This document shows positions 45,902 to 54,209 of a stretch of 64,000 bases of DNA, piece by piece (positions within the stretch are counted from its first letter, which is position 1; each line of letters begins with the position of its first letter). The stretch comes from Oceanobacillus sp. CFH 90083. GTDB taxonomy: Bacteria; Bacillota; Bacilli; Bacillales; Amphibacillaceae. A model generated the notes under the pieces. That model was given only the letters and a program-made list of their open reading frames with translations, did not search any database and was not told the origin of the DNA. The translations under genes and the position numbers were made by a program. The stretch is from positions 427,938 to 491,937 of the forward strand of contig NZ_VIYG01000002.1 of NCBI RefSeq assembly GCF_009389585.1, given 5' to 3'.

Positions 45902-46270
45902 ATGCAACCTGACCCGAATCATGCATATTCACATGCAGATGAATATCAAGTGATGGATAATCCATATCCAGAGCAGTTTGATATGCCTGCTTCACCATAT
46001 AGTGCATACCCTGCACAGCCATTTCATCAGCATGCACCAGAACAGCGGGCGTTCTTTTTTCCGTTTATCGGTGGATTAGCCGGCGGGTTATTGGGCAGCG
46101 CTTTAGGACCTGGCGGAGGTCCGGGATATTATGGTCCCCCGGGTCCTCCAGGGCCCCCGGGACCGCCTGGACCAATGGGATATTACGGTCCTCCGGGTCC
46201 ACCAGGCCCTCCTGGACCGCCTGGACCCCCAGGATATTACAGCGGCTATCCGTACCCGCCATATTATTAG
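45902..46270 (+). CDS. collagen-like Gly-Pro-Pro repeat protein
   Basis: A 122-residue protein of unknown function. A Tyr/Pro/His-rich polar head (1-50) is followed by a hydrophobic Gly segment ([19 protein letters not shown]), then two blocks of uninterrupted G-P-P triplets (about 7 and 6) separated by MGYYGPP, and a Tyr-rich end ([10 protein letters not shown]). Such short collagen-like tracts occur in bacillus spore-surface proteins. GAGGA precedes the second ATG by six bases, so that start is chosen. There is no signal peptide or sortase motif. It is a possible relative of the protein at 7493. Confidence 0.75.
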   Translation: MQPDPNHAYSHADEYQVMDNPYPEQFDMPASPYSAYPAQPFHQHAPEQRAFFFPFIGGLAGGLLGSALGPGGGPGYYGPPGPPGPPGPPGPMGYYGPPGPPGPPGPPGPPGYYSGYPYPPYY

Positions 46271-46284
46271 AATTATGAAAAATG

Positions 46285-46325
46285 AAAAAGGGAGATAACG
46301 GCATCCGTCTACCTCCCTTTTTTAT
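46285..46325. terminator. bidirectional terminator
   Basis: AAAAAGGGAG pairs with CTCCCTTTTTT around a partly paired loop. It lies between the collagen-like gene and the convergent phosphatase gene. Confidence 0.75.
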
Positions 46326-47062
46326 ACTTCCTCAACAAAATCATCACGCAGCACTTTTATTTCTTCATCTGTCAGCCCAACCTTCTTTAAGAAGCCAGCT
46401 GCACTTTCATATTTTTCATACAAATAGTTCAAGAAATCTTCCATGTAAGAGGGCTCACAGCCCAGCATCACTTTAAATTGATTGCGCGACATCAACGGCG
46501 GGCGTTTATTAAGCTCTTCATCTGTTATCTTCTTATACTCTCCCGTTAACGCATAATCTTTCACAATAATATCTTTTGGCACATCTGCTAAGTCTAATAA
46601 AATAGCTGCAAGCACACCTGTACGATCCTTTCCGACACGACAATGGAACAAAACAGAATTTCCTTTTTCATGCAGAAAAACATCCATAATTTTTTTAAAT
46701 TTCGATTTACTGCTCTCTAGCATTAAAATATACATTTCTATCAGACTTTTCGGCATTTTTGTTGTAAGTGTAGCTGGATCAAGCAATGGAATATTATAAA
46801 AATCATAAAGTGCTTTATCTTCTTTTCTATATTTCCCTTCCATGCTGAGGCGTAAATCAAGAATCGTATGGATACCCTTTTCCTTTTGTAAAAAAGCATG
46901 TCCTGCTGAATCGATAAGATGTAAAGAATCCGCCCGATAATATTTTCCCCACTTTGTCTGCTTGCCATCCTTTGTTGGATAGCCTCCTAAATCACGAATG
47001 TTTTGTGTCCCCGCTAATTCAATATGTCGTTCCGGGTTAAATAATAGTGCTTCTGTAGTCAA
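46322..47062 (-). CDS. protein tyrosine phosphatase (IphP/Y_phosphatase3 type)
   Basis: A 246-residue tyrosine phosphatase. It shows the N-terminal NIRDLGGYPT motif, the SIDSAGHAFL-like helix region, and the catalytic loop FHCRVGKDRTG with nucleophile Cys and Arg. This IphP-like group acts on phosphotyrosine and in some cases phosphoinositides or phospho-Ser. Cytosolic, monocistronic or co-transcribed with yjbQ 28 bp upstream. Substrate unknown. Confidence 0.9.
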   Translation of the reverse strand: MTTEALLFNPERHIELAGTQNIRDLGGYPTKDGKQTKWGKYYRADSLHLIDSAGHAFLQKEKGIHTILDLRLSMEGKYRKEDKALYDFYNIPLLDPATLTTKMPKSLIEMYILMLESSKSKFKKIMDVFLHEKGNSVLFHCRVGKDRTGVLAAILLDLADVPKDIIVKDYALTGEYKKITDEELNKRPPLMSRNQFKVMLGCEPSYMEDFLNYLYEKYESAAGFLKKVGLTDEEIKVLRDDFVEEV

Positions 47063-47090
47063 AATGATGTCTCTCCCTCATGTTTCTATT

Positions 47091-47498
47091 TTATCCTTCT
47101 ACTATTTTCACATAAACCTGCCGCGTTCTTGGTCCATCAAATTCACAGAAATAAACACTTTGCCACGTTCCCAGAAGCAGCCGTCCACCTGAAATAATCA
47201 ATGTTTCACTTGCTCCCACAACAGAAGATTTCATATGTCCGTCGGAATTGCCCTCCATGTGAACATATGCTTCTTTATTCGGAAAGGTTTCGTCCATACC
47301 AAGTGATAGATCACGGCGCACATCCGGATCAGCATTTTCATTAATCGTAATCGCACCTGTTGTATGCGGGCAGTAGACAATCATGATTCCTTCCTGTACA
47401 CCGCTCTGAACTAAAATGTCTTCCAGCTCGCTGTCTAAGAAAATAAACTCCTGCTTCTTATTCGTTTGGATTTGAAAAATTTCTGTCTTTGTCGGCAT
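47091..47498 (-). CDS. yjbQ: YjbQ/UPF0047 family protein
   Basis: A 135-residue single-domain UPF0047 protein with the conserved HTTGAITINENADPDV and HMKSSVVGAS motifs, whose His residues lie in one pocket. Family members show weak thiamine-phosphate synthase-like activity and are listed as secondary thiamine-phosphate synthase; the physiological role is uncertain. It lies just upstream of the tyrosine phosphatase gene on the same strand. Confidence 0.9.
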   Translation of the reverse strand: MPTKTEIFQIQTNKKQEFIFLDSELEDILVQSGVQEGIMIVYCPHTTGAITINENADPDVRRDLSLGMDETFPNKEAYVHMEGNSDGHMKSSVVGASETLIISGGRLLLGTWQSVYFCEFDGPRTRQVYVKIVEG

Positions 47499-47691
47499 CT
47501 CTTCTACCTCTTTCTTTCAAAACTGCTCTATATATGCGTTCTATCAAAGTATACTTCTATCTTAACGAAATATTTGCAGGCCAACAAATAATTAGGCTTT
47601 TTTGAAACATAATGTCATCTCAATCGTAAATATGTATATACCCACTATTTATAGAATTTATCATATATATCCTATTAAAGGAGTGATCATT

Positions 47692-49017
47692 TTGCGAAAA
47701 AAATACATATTACTTGCTGGTGCTGCTTTTCTCTTACTCTCTGCCTGCACAAGCCGGGAGAGCACTGCTGAAGAAAACGCTGAAGAGGTGCTTGAGCAAT
47801 TACAAAATGAGGAATATCAACAGATTACAGAACAATACTTTTCAGATGTCCTGCTGGAAAAATACCCTCCTGACGAATTACGGTTATCTTGGGAAGCAAA
47901 TCGCGGGAGTGCATTTGAGAAGATAAACAACTTAGAGGTAAACGCTGATGAAGAAAAGACCTTTGTTTCAGGTGAATTAACTTTTGATGATGCAACAGTG
48001 GAGATAAGCATGGAGTGGAATGAAGAGGAAGAACTGGAAAGCTTGCACATCGAGCGCCCATTTGAAGCGTTAGCACTTCCTGACTCTGCCATGGAAGAGG
48101 ATATTATTATTGAAGCAGAAGAAGGCTATCCCCTGGATGGTAAACTGACCCTGCCCTCTGGAGAAGAAGGCCCTTACCCAGCTGTCGTGCTTGTACATGG
48201 ATCCGGCCCCAGTGATATGGATGCAGCTGTGTATAGTTATAAACCTTTTCAGGATATTGCTTATGGACTAGCAGAAAAAGGAATTGCGGTTTTGCGCTAT
48301 GACAAGCGTACCTATACACACGCAGAAAAAATGGCAGAAGAGCTGGGAGCGGCAATATCTGTTAAAGAAGAAACCATTGATGATGCAGTAGCAGCAGCTG
48401 AATTCCTGCAAAATGATGAACGTATTCAGGCTGACCAGGTCTATATCATCGGGCAATCACTTGGCGGCATGCTTGCGCCCAGGATTGATGACGAAGCAAA
48501 GACTGCGGGAATAATCAGTTTAGCCGGCTCTCCTCGCTCTTTATGGGAAATTATGTACGACCAGCAAATAGACTTGCTGTCAGAAAATTTGAGTGATGAA
48601 ACAAAAGCAGGGGTTATGGAACAAGCAGAGGAATTTAAAGAGCTTGCGGAAAGCTTTCAAGATATGTCAGAAGAAGAAGCAATGGAATACAACCTTGCCG
48701 GAATGAGCGGTTATTATTTTCAAGAAATGGACCAGTATGATATTGGTCAAATTGCCCTTGATTCAAATAAACCTATCCTCCTCCTTCAGGGGGAAGCAGA
48801 TTTCCAGGTAACCATGGAAAAAGACTTTGCAAAATGGGAGGACATCTTTGCCAACGAACCCCAGGCGACACTAAAAACCTATCCAGATCTCAATCATATG
48901 TTTATTTTATCACAAGGAGAAAACAAAGGGACCGTTGCAGAATACAATATTCCCGGTCATGTTGATGAACAAGTAATCATAGATATTAGCAATTGGATTC
49001 ATGAACAAGCGGACTAA
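47692..49017 (+). CDS. alpha/beta hydrolase lipoprotein
   Basis: A 441-residue exported lipoprotein: signal peptide with lipobox LLLSACTS, a DUF3887-like N-terminal domain (about 30-120), then an alpha/beta hydrolase domain. VLVHGSGPSD forms the oxyanion region, IGQSLGGM carries the nucleophile Ser, LLLQGEADFQV the Asp, and DLNHMF the His. It is related to exported esterases/peptidases of bacilli; substrate unknown. The TTG at 47692 follows AAAGGAG by nine bases and is directly ahead of the signal peptide, so the ninety upstream bases of open frame are untranslated. Confidence 0.88.
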   Translation: MRKKYILLAGAAFLLLSACTSRESTAEENAEEVLEQLQNEEYQQITEQYFSDVLLEKYPPDELRLSWEANRGSAFEKINNLEVNADEEKTFVSGELTFDDATVEISMEWNEEEELESLHIERPFEALALPDSAMEEDIIIEAEEGYPLDGKLTLPSGEEGPYPAVVLVHGSGPSDMDAAVYSYKPFQDIAYGLAEKGIAVLRYDKRTYTHAEKMAEELGAAISVKEETIDDAVAAAEFLQNDERIQADQVYIIGQSLGGMLAPRIDDEAKTAGIISLAGSPRSLWEIMYDQQIDLLSENLSDETKAGVMEQAEEFKELAESFQDMSEEEAMEYNLAGMSGYYFQEMDQYDIGQIALDSNKPILLLQGEADFQVTMEKDFAKWEDIFANEPQATLKTYPDLNHMFILSQGENKGTVAEYNIPGHVDEQVIIDISNWIHEQAD

Positions 49018-49173
49018 CTAAATATCCAGCAATAATAAAGGTGGAGGATTTTATATTTTACAACAATCAGAAGTATAGATAGTTAACTCCACTTATCCTA
49101 GTTTACAATTTGAAAGTCGAACTATAAAATGATATTATGATATTTTATCGTCTTATCGGCAGGAGGAAAGCTT

Positions 49174-50259
49174 TTGTTAAACCAATCATTAATCAAAAAA
49201 ATTATTATTGGCATTTTACTTATTGCATCGGGTGTGTTCTTATATTTTTATTTTTCAGTATTTATGCCTGTTTTACTGGCCTTGTTGACTGCAATTATAT
49301 TTGAGCCACTGGTAAAGCTGCTAAAAAAACTCTTAAAGCAAGAAAAACGAATTTGGCCTGTAACGATTGTTTTTACATCATTTGTTGTGATTGCATGCGG
49401 ATTAATTTACGTTTTGCTTACAAGCACTATCAGCCGGATTGTCGAATGGAGTCATAACGTTCCAAGGTACGGCAGTGAAATCCAATCCATTATCAATGAG
49501 ATCATTTATAGATTTAATGATTTAATTGCTGATTTACCTCAGCGTAATGCAATTATCAGTGAACTGGAACGGCAATCGGACCGACTGCTAAATACGGGAT
49601 ATGACCTGGTGGAGAGCTTCATTGGTATGCTTGGTTCCTGGGTTCAATCAATCCCTAACCTGCTGTTTATATCCCTTGTCTATCTCATTACTTTCTTTTT
49701 ATTCAGCCTTGATCTGCCAAAGTTGTTTCAAGTATTTTTCTCTTTTTTCCCAGAAAAAACAGCTACAAAGCTACAGAATTTCTTTCAGCGTTTAAGAACC
49801 GTTTTCTGGGGATATTGGAAAGCTCAATTTTTGCTTAGTGTAATGATTTTTGTGATTACGTACTTGAGCTTACTTTTTATCGCTCCTCGATTTGCGCTCT
49901 TAATGACCTTTATCATCTGGGTTGTGGATATTATTCCACTCTATGTTGGCCCAGCATTAATCCTTGTTCCGTGGGGGGGACTGATGATGCTCATCGGTGA
50001 TGTTCCAACCGGTTTGCAGCTGATGATATTGGCATTATTCTTGTTAATCATCAGACGGATTACAGAACCAAAGGTACTCGGCGATCAGATGGGGCTCGCT
50101 GCACTGCCGACGGTCTTATCCATGTATTTTGGTTTTGTTTTCTTTGGTGTACTCGGTCTTATTTTTGGACCATTCGTTGTCAGCGCATTTCAAGCAGCCC
50201 ACGAGGTTGGTTTATTCCAATTCGTGAAGAAGAAATCCATTCAAAAAGTAGAAGAATAA
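49174..50259 (+). CDS. AI-2E family transporter (YtvI-like)
   Basis: A 361-residue membrane protein of the AI-2E/UPF0118 family with about eight helices and the large extracytoplasmic loop between helices 3 and 4. Conserved segments VDIIPLYVGPALILVPWG and FGPFVVSAFQAA are visible. Members export autoinducers, sodium or other solutes; in sporulating bacilli the YtvI subgroup is a sporulation membrane protein. The TTG at 49174 has AGGAGG seven bases upstream. A very strong terminator follows. Confidence 0.88.
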   Translation: MLNQSLIKKIIIGILLIASGVFLYFYFSVFMPVLLALLTAIIFEPLVKLLKKLLKQEKRIWPVTIVFTSFVVIACGLIYVLLTSTISRIVEWSHNVPRYGSEIQSIINEIIYRFNDLIADLPQRNAIISELERQSDRLLNTGYDLVESFIGMLGSWVQSIPNLLFISLVYLITFFLFSLDLPKLFQVFFSFFPEKTATKLQNFFQRLRTVFWGYWKAQFLLSVMIFVITYLSLLFIAPRFALLMTFIIWVVDIIPLYVGPALILVPWGGLMMLIGDVPTGLQLMILALFLLIIRRITEPKVLGDQMGLAALPTVLSMYFGFVFFGVLGLIFGPFVVSAFQAAHEVGLFQFVKKKSIQKVEE

Positions 50260-50274
50260 GACGACATCACAAAT

Positions 50275-50333
50275 AAAATCCGAATCTGATTTACATGTTC
50301 TAACCTAACATGTAAATCAGATTCGGATTTTTT
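50275..50333. terminator. strong terminator of the AI-2E gene
   Basis: A perfect stem of 25 bp (from AAAATCCGAATC at 50275 to 50299 with 50307-50331) around a 7-base loop, then TTTATT. Symmetry suits both directions. Confidence 0.9.
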
Positions 50334-50370
50334 ATTAAGGTATTATTGCCGATGATAACTATGCCTTTCT

Positions 50371-51216
50371 CTATTCGATGATTTCATCTAAGGCATAACC
50401 AACGCCATTTTCTTCATTACTTCTCGTGATATGGTCTGCATATTCCTTTACTTCCGGCTCTGCATTTTGCATCGCTACAGCAGTTCCTGCATATTCGAAC
50501 ATCGAAATATCATTAAAATTATCTCCAATGCAGACAGTATTCTCTCTAGGAATTTGATAATACGCTGCCAATGCTGCTAGTGCATTTCCTTTACTGGCAT
50601 CTGGATGAGCAACCTCTAATTTTTGATAGCCAGAGGTTGTCAGGGAAATATCATTTCTATCCTTCCAGCCTTCTTCCAGCTTTTCTAATTTATCACGCCG
50701 GAATGACATAATAAATACTTTGTATGGCTCCAGTTCCGTAACCCCTGCTTCTAAATAATCATCTACTTCCACCATACCGTACTGCATATTTTGTATATAA
50801 ATAATATGCTCCGCATTCTCTTTTTCATCTGGCGTATCAAAAAGAGCTTCTTTCTCTTCTATTAAAATCTGCTTTTTACTTTTTTGAATATATAGCCCTT
50901 TATTTGTATAAATTTCAAAATATAATTCAGCAGCAGATACGGTTTCTATGATTTCTGTCAGCTTGTCTGCAACAAGGATCTGACTGCGGATAATCTCCCC
51001 ATTCACACTGGTCAATGCCCCGTTTGCACAAATTAATGGAACCTCCAAATCTGCCGCTGCTGCAATCTCCTGCATATCATGCAGTGATCTTCCAGAGCAG
51101 AATGCTACAATATCCCCCTTCGCCTGTCTTTTGCGAATAGCTGCCCGATTTACTTCACTTATTTTCCCGTCTTCACCTAGTAACGTACCATCTAAATCCG
51201 TTGCAATTAACTTCAT
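50371..51216 (-). CDS. HAD-superfamily Cof-type sugar phosphatase
   Basis: A 281-residue HAD phosphatase of the Cof/YkrA class. LIATDLDGTLLG gives the nucleophile Asp, the C-terminal VCIGDNFNDISMFEYAG the metal-binding Asp pair, and a C2 cap domain lies between. It dephosphorylates sugar phosphates or pyridoxal/flavin phosphates with broad specificity. The ATG at 51216 is preferred over an upstream GTG that sits too close to AAGGA. Monocistronic. Confidence 0.9.
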   Translation of the reverse strand: MKLIATDLDGTLLGEDGKISEVNRAAIRKRQAKGDIVAFCSGRSLHDMQEIAAAADLEVPLICANGALTSVNGEIIRSQILVADKLTEIIETVSAAELYFEIYTNKGLYIQKSKKQILIEEKEALFDTPDEKENAEHIIYIQNMQYGMVEVDDYLEAGVTELEPYKVFIMSFRRDKLEKLEEGWKDRNDISLTTSGYQKLEVAHPDASKGNALAALAAYYQIPRENTVCIGDNFNDISMFEYAGTAVAMQNAEPEVKEYADHITRSNEENGVGYALDEIIE

Positions 51217-51321
51217 GCGCTTCACATCCTTCCAATTGTTATCTTATCATATTTGCAGAAATGTTTATTCTCTGACATATTAGAGAGAAGCAGAAGCACC
51301 TGCCCCTCTATATATTCATTC

Positions 51322-52680
51322 CTACATTCCTAATAAAGTAGTGACAATCCAGCCTGAACCATAGAATATCATAAATTGAACCCCGATCCCCACGCCTAGA
51401 AAACGATTCAATAGCCCGCCTACCATTGCCATAGCAAAAGTAACAGTTACACTGACGAGACCACCTTCATAAAACGCAAGCAGTGTAACAATCCCGATAA
51501 ACATAGCAATAATTGCTTCCTGATTTATATGCTTTAAAACTAGAACGGTCGCTTTTCTGGCAAAGTTCATTGAAAATGGGTAGGCAATAATGGCCGCAAT
51601 AACAATTCCAATTAATCCATATAACAGGAAATCCATAGGTTCCATCAGCGTATGCAAATTATGCATTTCCGGCTCTGTTGTAAATACAGGCGGTGCATTA
51701 AATAGCGCTTGTGCCGGACCAATTGCTACAGGACTAAGCGGAATTCCAAATGCGACAAGCGGAATAATCGTCTCTGCAATATAAGTTGATTCTGTTACCC
51801 CGTTCATCGTAGACAAACTGGTCGTTGATTTCTTATACTGCCCCTTCACACGGGACCCTACCAGCTCTCCCATCAATGCTGTCATTCCAACAGGACTCAG
51901 AGCAAAGGTCAGAGAAGACAGAAAAGACGTTCCTCCAACCGCGGCTGTTTGTTTCTTCGTTAATACTTTAAACGGATTAGGAAAATACCCTGTCCACGAT
52001 TTCCTTTCCGGTGCTAATTTATATTCATTCGGCTGCCGGCGTTCAATCATTAATCGACCACTCCCGGAGGATGCTAATAAAATATCCGTAAACATTGGTC
52101 CAATTGCAATCCCAAGGAAAAAGCTGATCGACAGTCCAGTTCCTAAAATCGTTGTGCTGACCAGATTTAATCCTTGAATCACAAGTGCAAGCGGAATGAT
52201 TAAAATTATACTTGCCCAGCGTCCTTTGGAAAAATAACCAATTAAAACAGCAGCCAGTGTAAATATAATGCCGGCATTCTCCTGAAAAAATTCGCCAAAA
52301 CGGCTTAAGAATACAGCAAACACTAAGGACACAGGAAGGGCAATAAATGCACCAATAATCCCGCCCGAAATCATTTTTCGTAAGGCAATATGCGGCAAAC
52401 CAATTCGTCGCATAAAATTAGCATGATCCAGCATCGGCGTCGCTGTCGTATCTCCCGGGACACCCATCAAGGCAGTAGGAATCGCATGCGTGAGATGCTT
52501 CGAGAGCACCGCAGCCATAAAAAATGCGAAAACGGCCTCTGGAGGCGCTCCTAACAACACAACAATCAAGGTTGCCGGAACAAGCACAGCGGTTTCATCA
52601 GATCCGGAAATTAAACCAATAGCGGTAAATATAATTCCCCCAAGAACCGCTAATAGGATTGATATCAGTAATACATCCAT
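51322..52680 (-). CDS. TctA-family tripartite tricarboxylate transporter permease (divergent)
   Basis: A 452-residue membrane protein with about eleven helices. The first repeat holds ALMGVPGDTTATPMLDHANF and the second FGIPLSPVAIGPAQALFNAP, the positions of the paired IPG loops in TctA permeases, but both are altered relative to the standard copy at 20970. No binding protein is encoded beside it; a two-helix protein of unknown family lies 25 bp upstream. Substrate unknown, carboxylate likely. Confidence 0.75.
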   Translation of the reverse strand: MDVLLISILLAVLGGIIFTAIGLISGSDETAVLVPATLIVVLLGAPPEAVFAFFMAAVLSKHLTHAIPTALMGVPGDTTATPMLDHANFMRRIGLPHIALRKMISGGIIGAFIALPVSLVFAVFLSRFGEFFQENAGIIFTLAAVLIGYFSKGRWASIILIIPLALVIQGLNLVSTTILGTGLSISFFLGIAIGPMFTDILLASSGSGRLMIERRQPNEYKLAPERKSWTGYFPNPFKVLTKKQTAAVGGTSFLSSLTFALSPVGMTALMGELVGSRVKGQYKKSTTSLSTMNGVTESTYIAETIIPLVAFGIPLSPVAIGPAQALFNAPPVFTTEPEMHNLHTLMEPMDFLLYGLIGIVIAAIIAYPFSMNFARKATVLVLKHINQEAIIAMFIGIVTLLAFYEGGLVSVTVTFAMAMVGGLLNRFLGVGIGVQFMIFYGSGWIVTTLLGM

Positions 52681-52705
52681 GTTTGTTCATTCTCTCCTCT
52701 TTCAA

Positions 52706-53149
52706 CTATTTCTTCTTTTTCTCATCATGTTCTTTTTTCTCATCAGAAATAAACATGTCATAAAATCCTTGTTCCTTCATTTCTCGAGCCGTTACCGGAT
52801 CATTTAAAATGGATGCACGCTCTTCCTCCATATCCAATTGCAATTTCTCATATATTTCCGATAGTTCATTGTTCGTAGACACTGTTTCATTTAAGGTTCT
52901 TTTTGGTTTAAATAAAAACGTGTTGATAAGTAAACCCGTTACACTGCCAGCAATCCCTGACAACAACGAATAAGACTGAATCATTTCCTCCGGAGCAATG
53001 CGTGGAAATATAAATTCTCTGCCTGTAAAAAAGCCGACAAAACTGAGCACCACACTAATGAAAATTGTAACGATTAAATGCTTCCCAACAACTGTATCAC
53101 CAATAATTTCAACATATGTCTGGGAACGCTTCTGTTCTTGTTCCGTCAT
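52706..53149 (-). CDS. small two-helix membrane protein beside TctA-like permease
   Basis: A 147-residue protein of unknown family. Two membrane helices (about 24-46 and 61-83) are followed by a long charged, probably helical cytoplasmic tail ending in a Lys/Glu-rich stretch (EKKEHDEKKKK). Operon position 25 bp before the TctA-like permease suggests it replaces TctB, though it has two helices rather than four. It has a plausible site upstream (AAAGATGA) that is weak. Confidence 0.7.
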   Translation of the reverse strand: MTEQEQKRSQTYVEIIGDTVVGKHLIVTIFISVVLSFVGFFTGREFIFPRIAPEEMIQSYSLLSGIAGSVTGLLINTFLFKPKRTLNETVSTNNELSEIYEKLQLDMEEERASILNDPVTAREMKEQGFYDMFISDEKKEHDEKKKK

Positions 53150-53364
53150 CTTTTCAGATCACCTTTCTATTAAAATATCCCTAAAAATATGATTTACAGA
53201 ATGAAATAATCTGATTATACTACATACAAGTTAATAATACTAGAAGCTATTAGCAGATACTAATAGCAGATTTTTTTATGATGCAGTGGGGCCTCTGCTA
53301 TAATAGAAATAGAGAAAGCCTGTCACATCTAATATAGATTTGCAGTGATAAAAGGAGAGGTTTT

Positions 53365-53832
53365 ATGAAGCTGGAAACGGAAAGACTTATCATTATTCCT
53401 TGTACTGAACGGACAGTTACGCCCTCGATCAGAGAGGAATATACTTGTAATCCTCATATTATTAGTCATTTAAATGCATTAAAAGAAGATCCTTCTTTAT
53501 TATATTGGGGTGTTTGGCTTGTAAAGCATCAGTCAGATGACAAAGTAGTTGGAGATATCGGTTTTAAAGGAAAACCAGACAAAAATAAAACGGTAGAAAT
53601 TGGCTATGGATTCCTTCAAAGCTGCCGGAATAAAGGCTACGCAACGGAAGCACTTAGTGCTTTAATAAATTGGACTATACATACTTCAGAGGTTAATAAA
53701 ATCAGAGCAGAAACACGCCTAAATAACCCGGCCTCTATGCGTGTATTAGAAAAAGTAAGCATGCAGAAAGTAAAACATACAGAATCTATGCTTTATTGGG
53801 AGCTGGATGTAAGAGATATTACCAGCGGATAA
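53365..53832 (+). CDS. GNAT acetyltransferase (RimJ/RimL-like)
   Basis: A 155-residue N-acetyltransferase. It begins LETERLIIIPCT, holds the acetyl-CoA loop FLQSCRNKGYATEAL (R-x-x-G-Y/A type) and the following NNPASMRVLEK segment typical of RimJ/RimL relatives. Probably acetylates a small molecule or protein N-terminus; substrate unknown. The ATG follows GGAGAGG. Monocistronic. Confidence 0.88.
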   Translation: MKLETERLIIIPCTERTVTPSIREEYTCNPHIISHLNALKEDPSLLYWGVWLVKHQSDDKVVGDIGFKGKPDKNKTVEIGYGFLQSCRNKGYATEALSALINWTIHTSEVNKIRAETRLNNPASMRVLEKVSMQKVKHTESMLYWELDVRDITSG

Positions 53833-54146
53833 AAACAAGTAAATGAGCTGCATTTTTTATTTAGTATCCGTTCTCCTCTTCCTCATAACCTTCTCTTTGC
53901 AAAGCAGCCTCCCTTTTCCCAAGTATCATCTTTTTATCCCCAGACAATAAAAGATGTTGATCTTTCTTCTTCTCCCGTTTCTTATAATTTTATCTTCGTT
54001 ATAAAGATTGGATTTTAACTTCCTTTTCCCAATGAAACTAAATACTTTTTCTATCTCCTTATTACTTCTAATGTTTTAAAATATTACGTACGATAGGACA
54101 AGATGGGTTATCACAATATTGTACAATGATAATTCTTCACTTTGTG
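53833..54146. other. intergenic stretch before the PTS operon
   Basis: No gene recognised. It is T-rich on the plus strand (53860-54010) and its distal end holds the control region of the PTS operon; a convincing -35/-10 pair was not found, although TACAAT at 54122-54127 could be a -10. Confidence 0.4.
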
Positions 54147-54161
54147 ATGTAAACGCATTCA
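54147..54161 (+). promoter_or_regulatory. cre site of the galactitol-type PTS operon
   Basis: ATGTAAACGCATTCA matches all 15 positions of WTGNAANCGNWNNCA, 48 bp before the start of the PRD regulator gene. This points to CcpA repression of the operon. Confidence 0.8.
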
Positions 54162-54209
54162 CCATTTATTCTGTAATTGTTATGATTCTAGTCAAAGGAG
54201 GCAGACATT

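Noticed and set aside
46120..46240. Tandem GGTCCTCC-like repeats resembling a repeat array
   Set aside because: They are Gly-Pro-Pro codons inside an open reading frame, not CRISPR or intergenic repeats.
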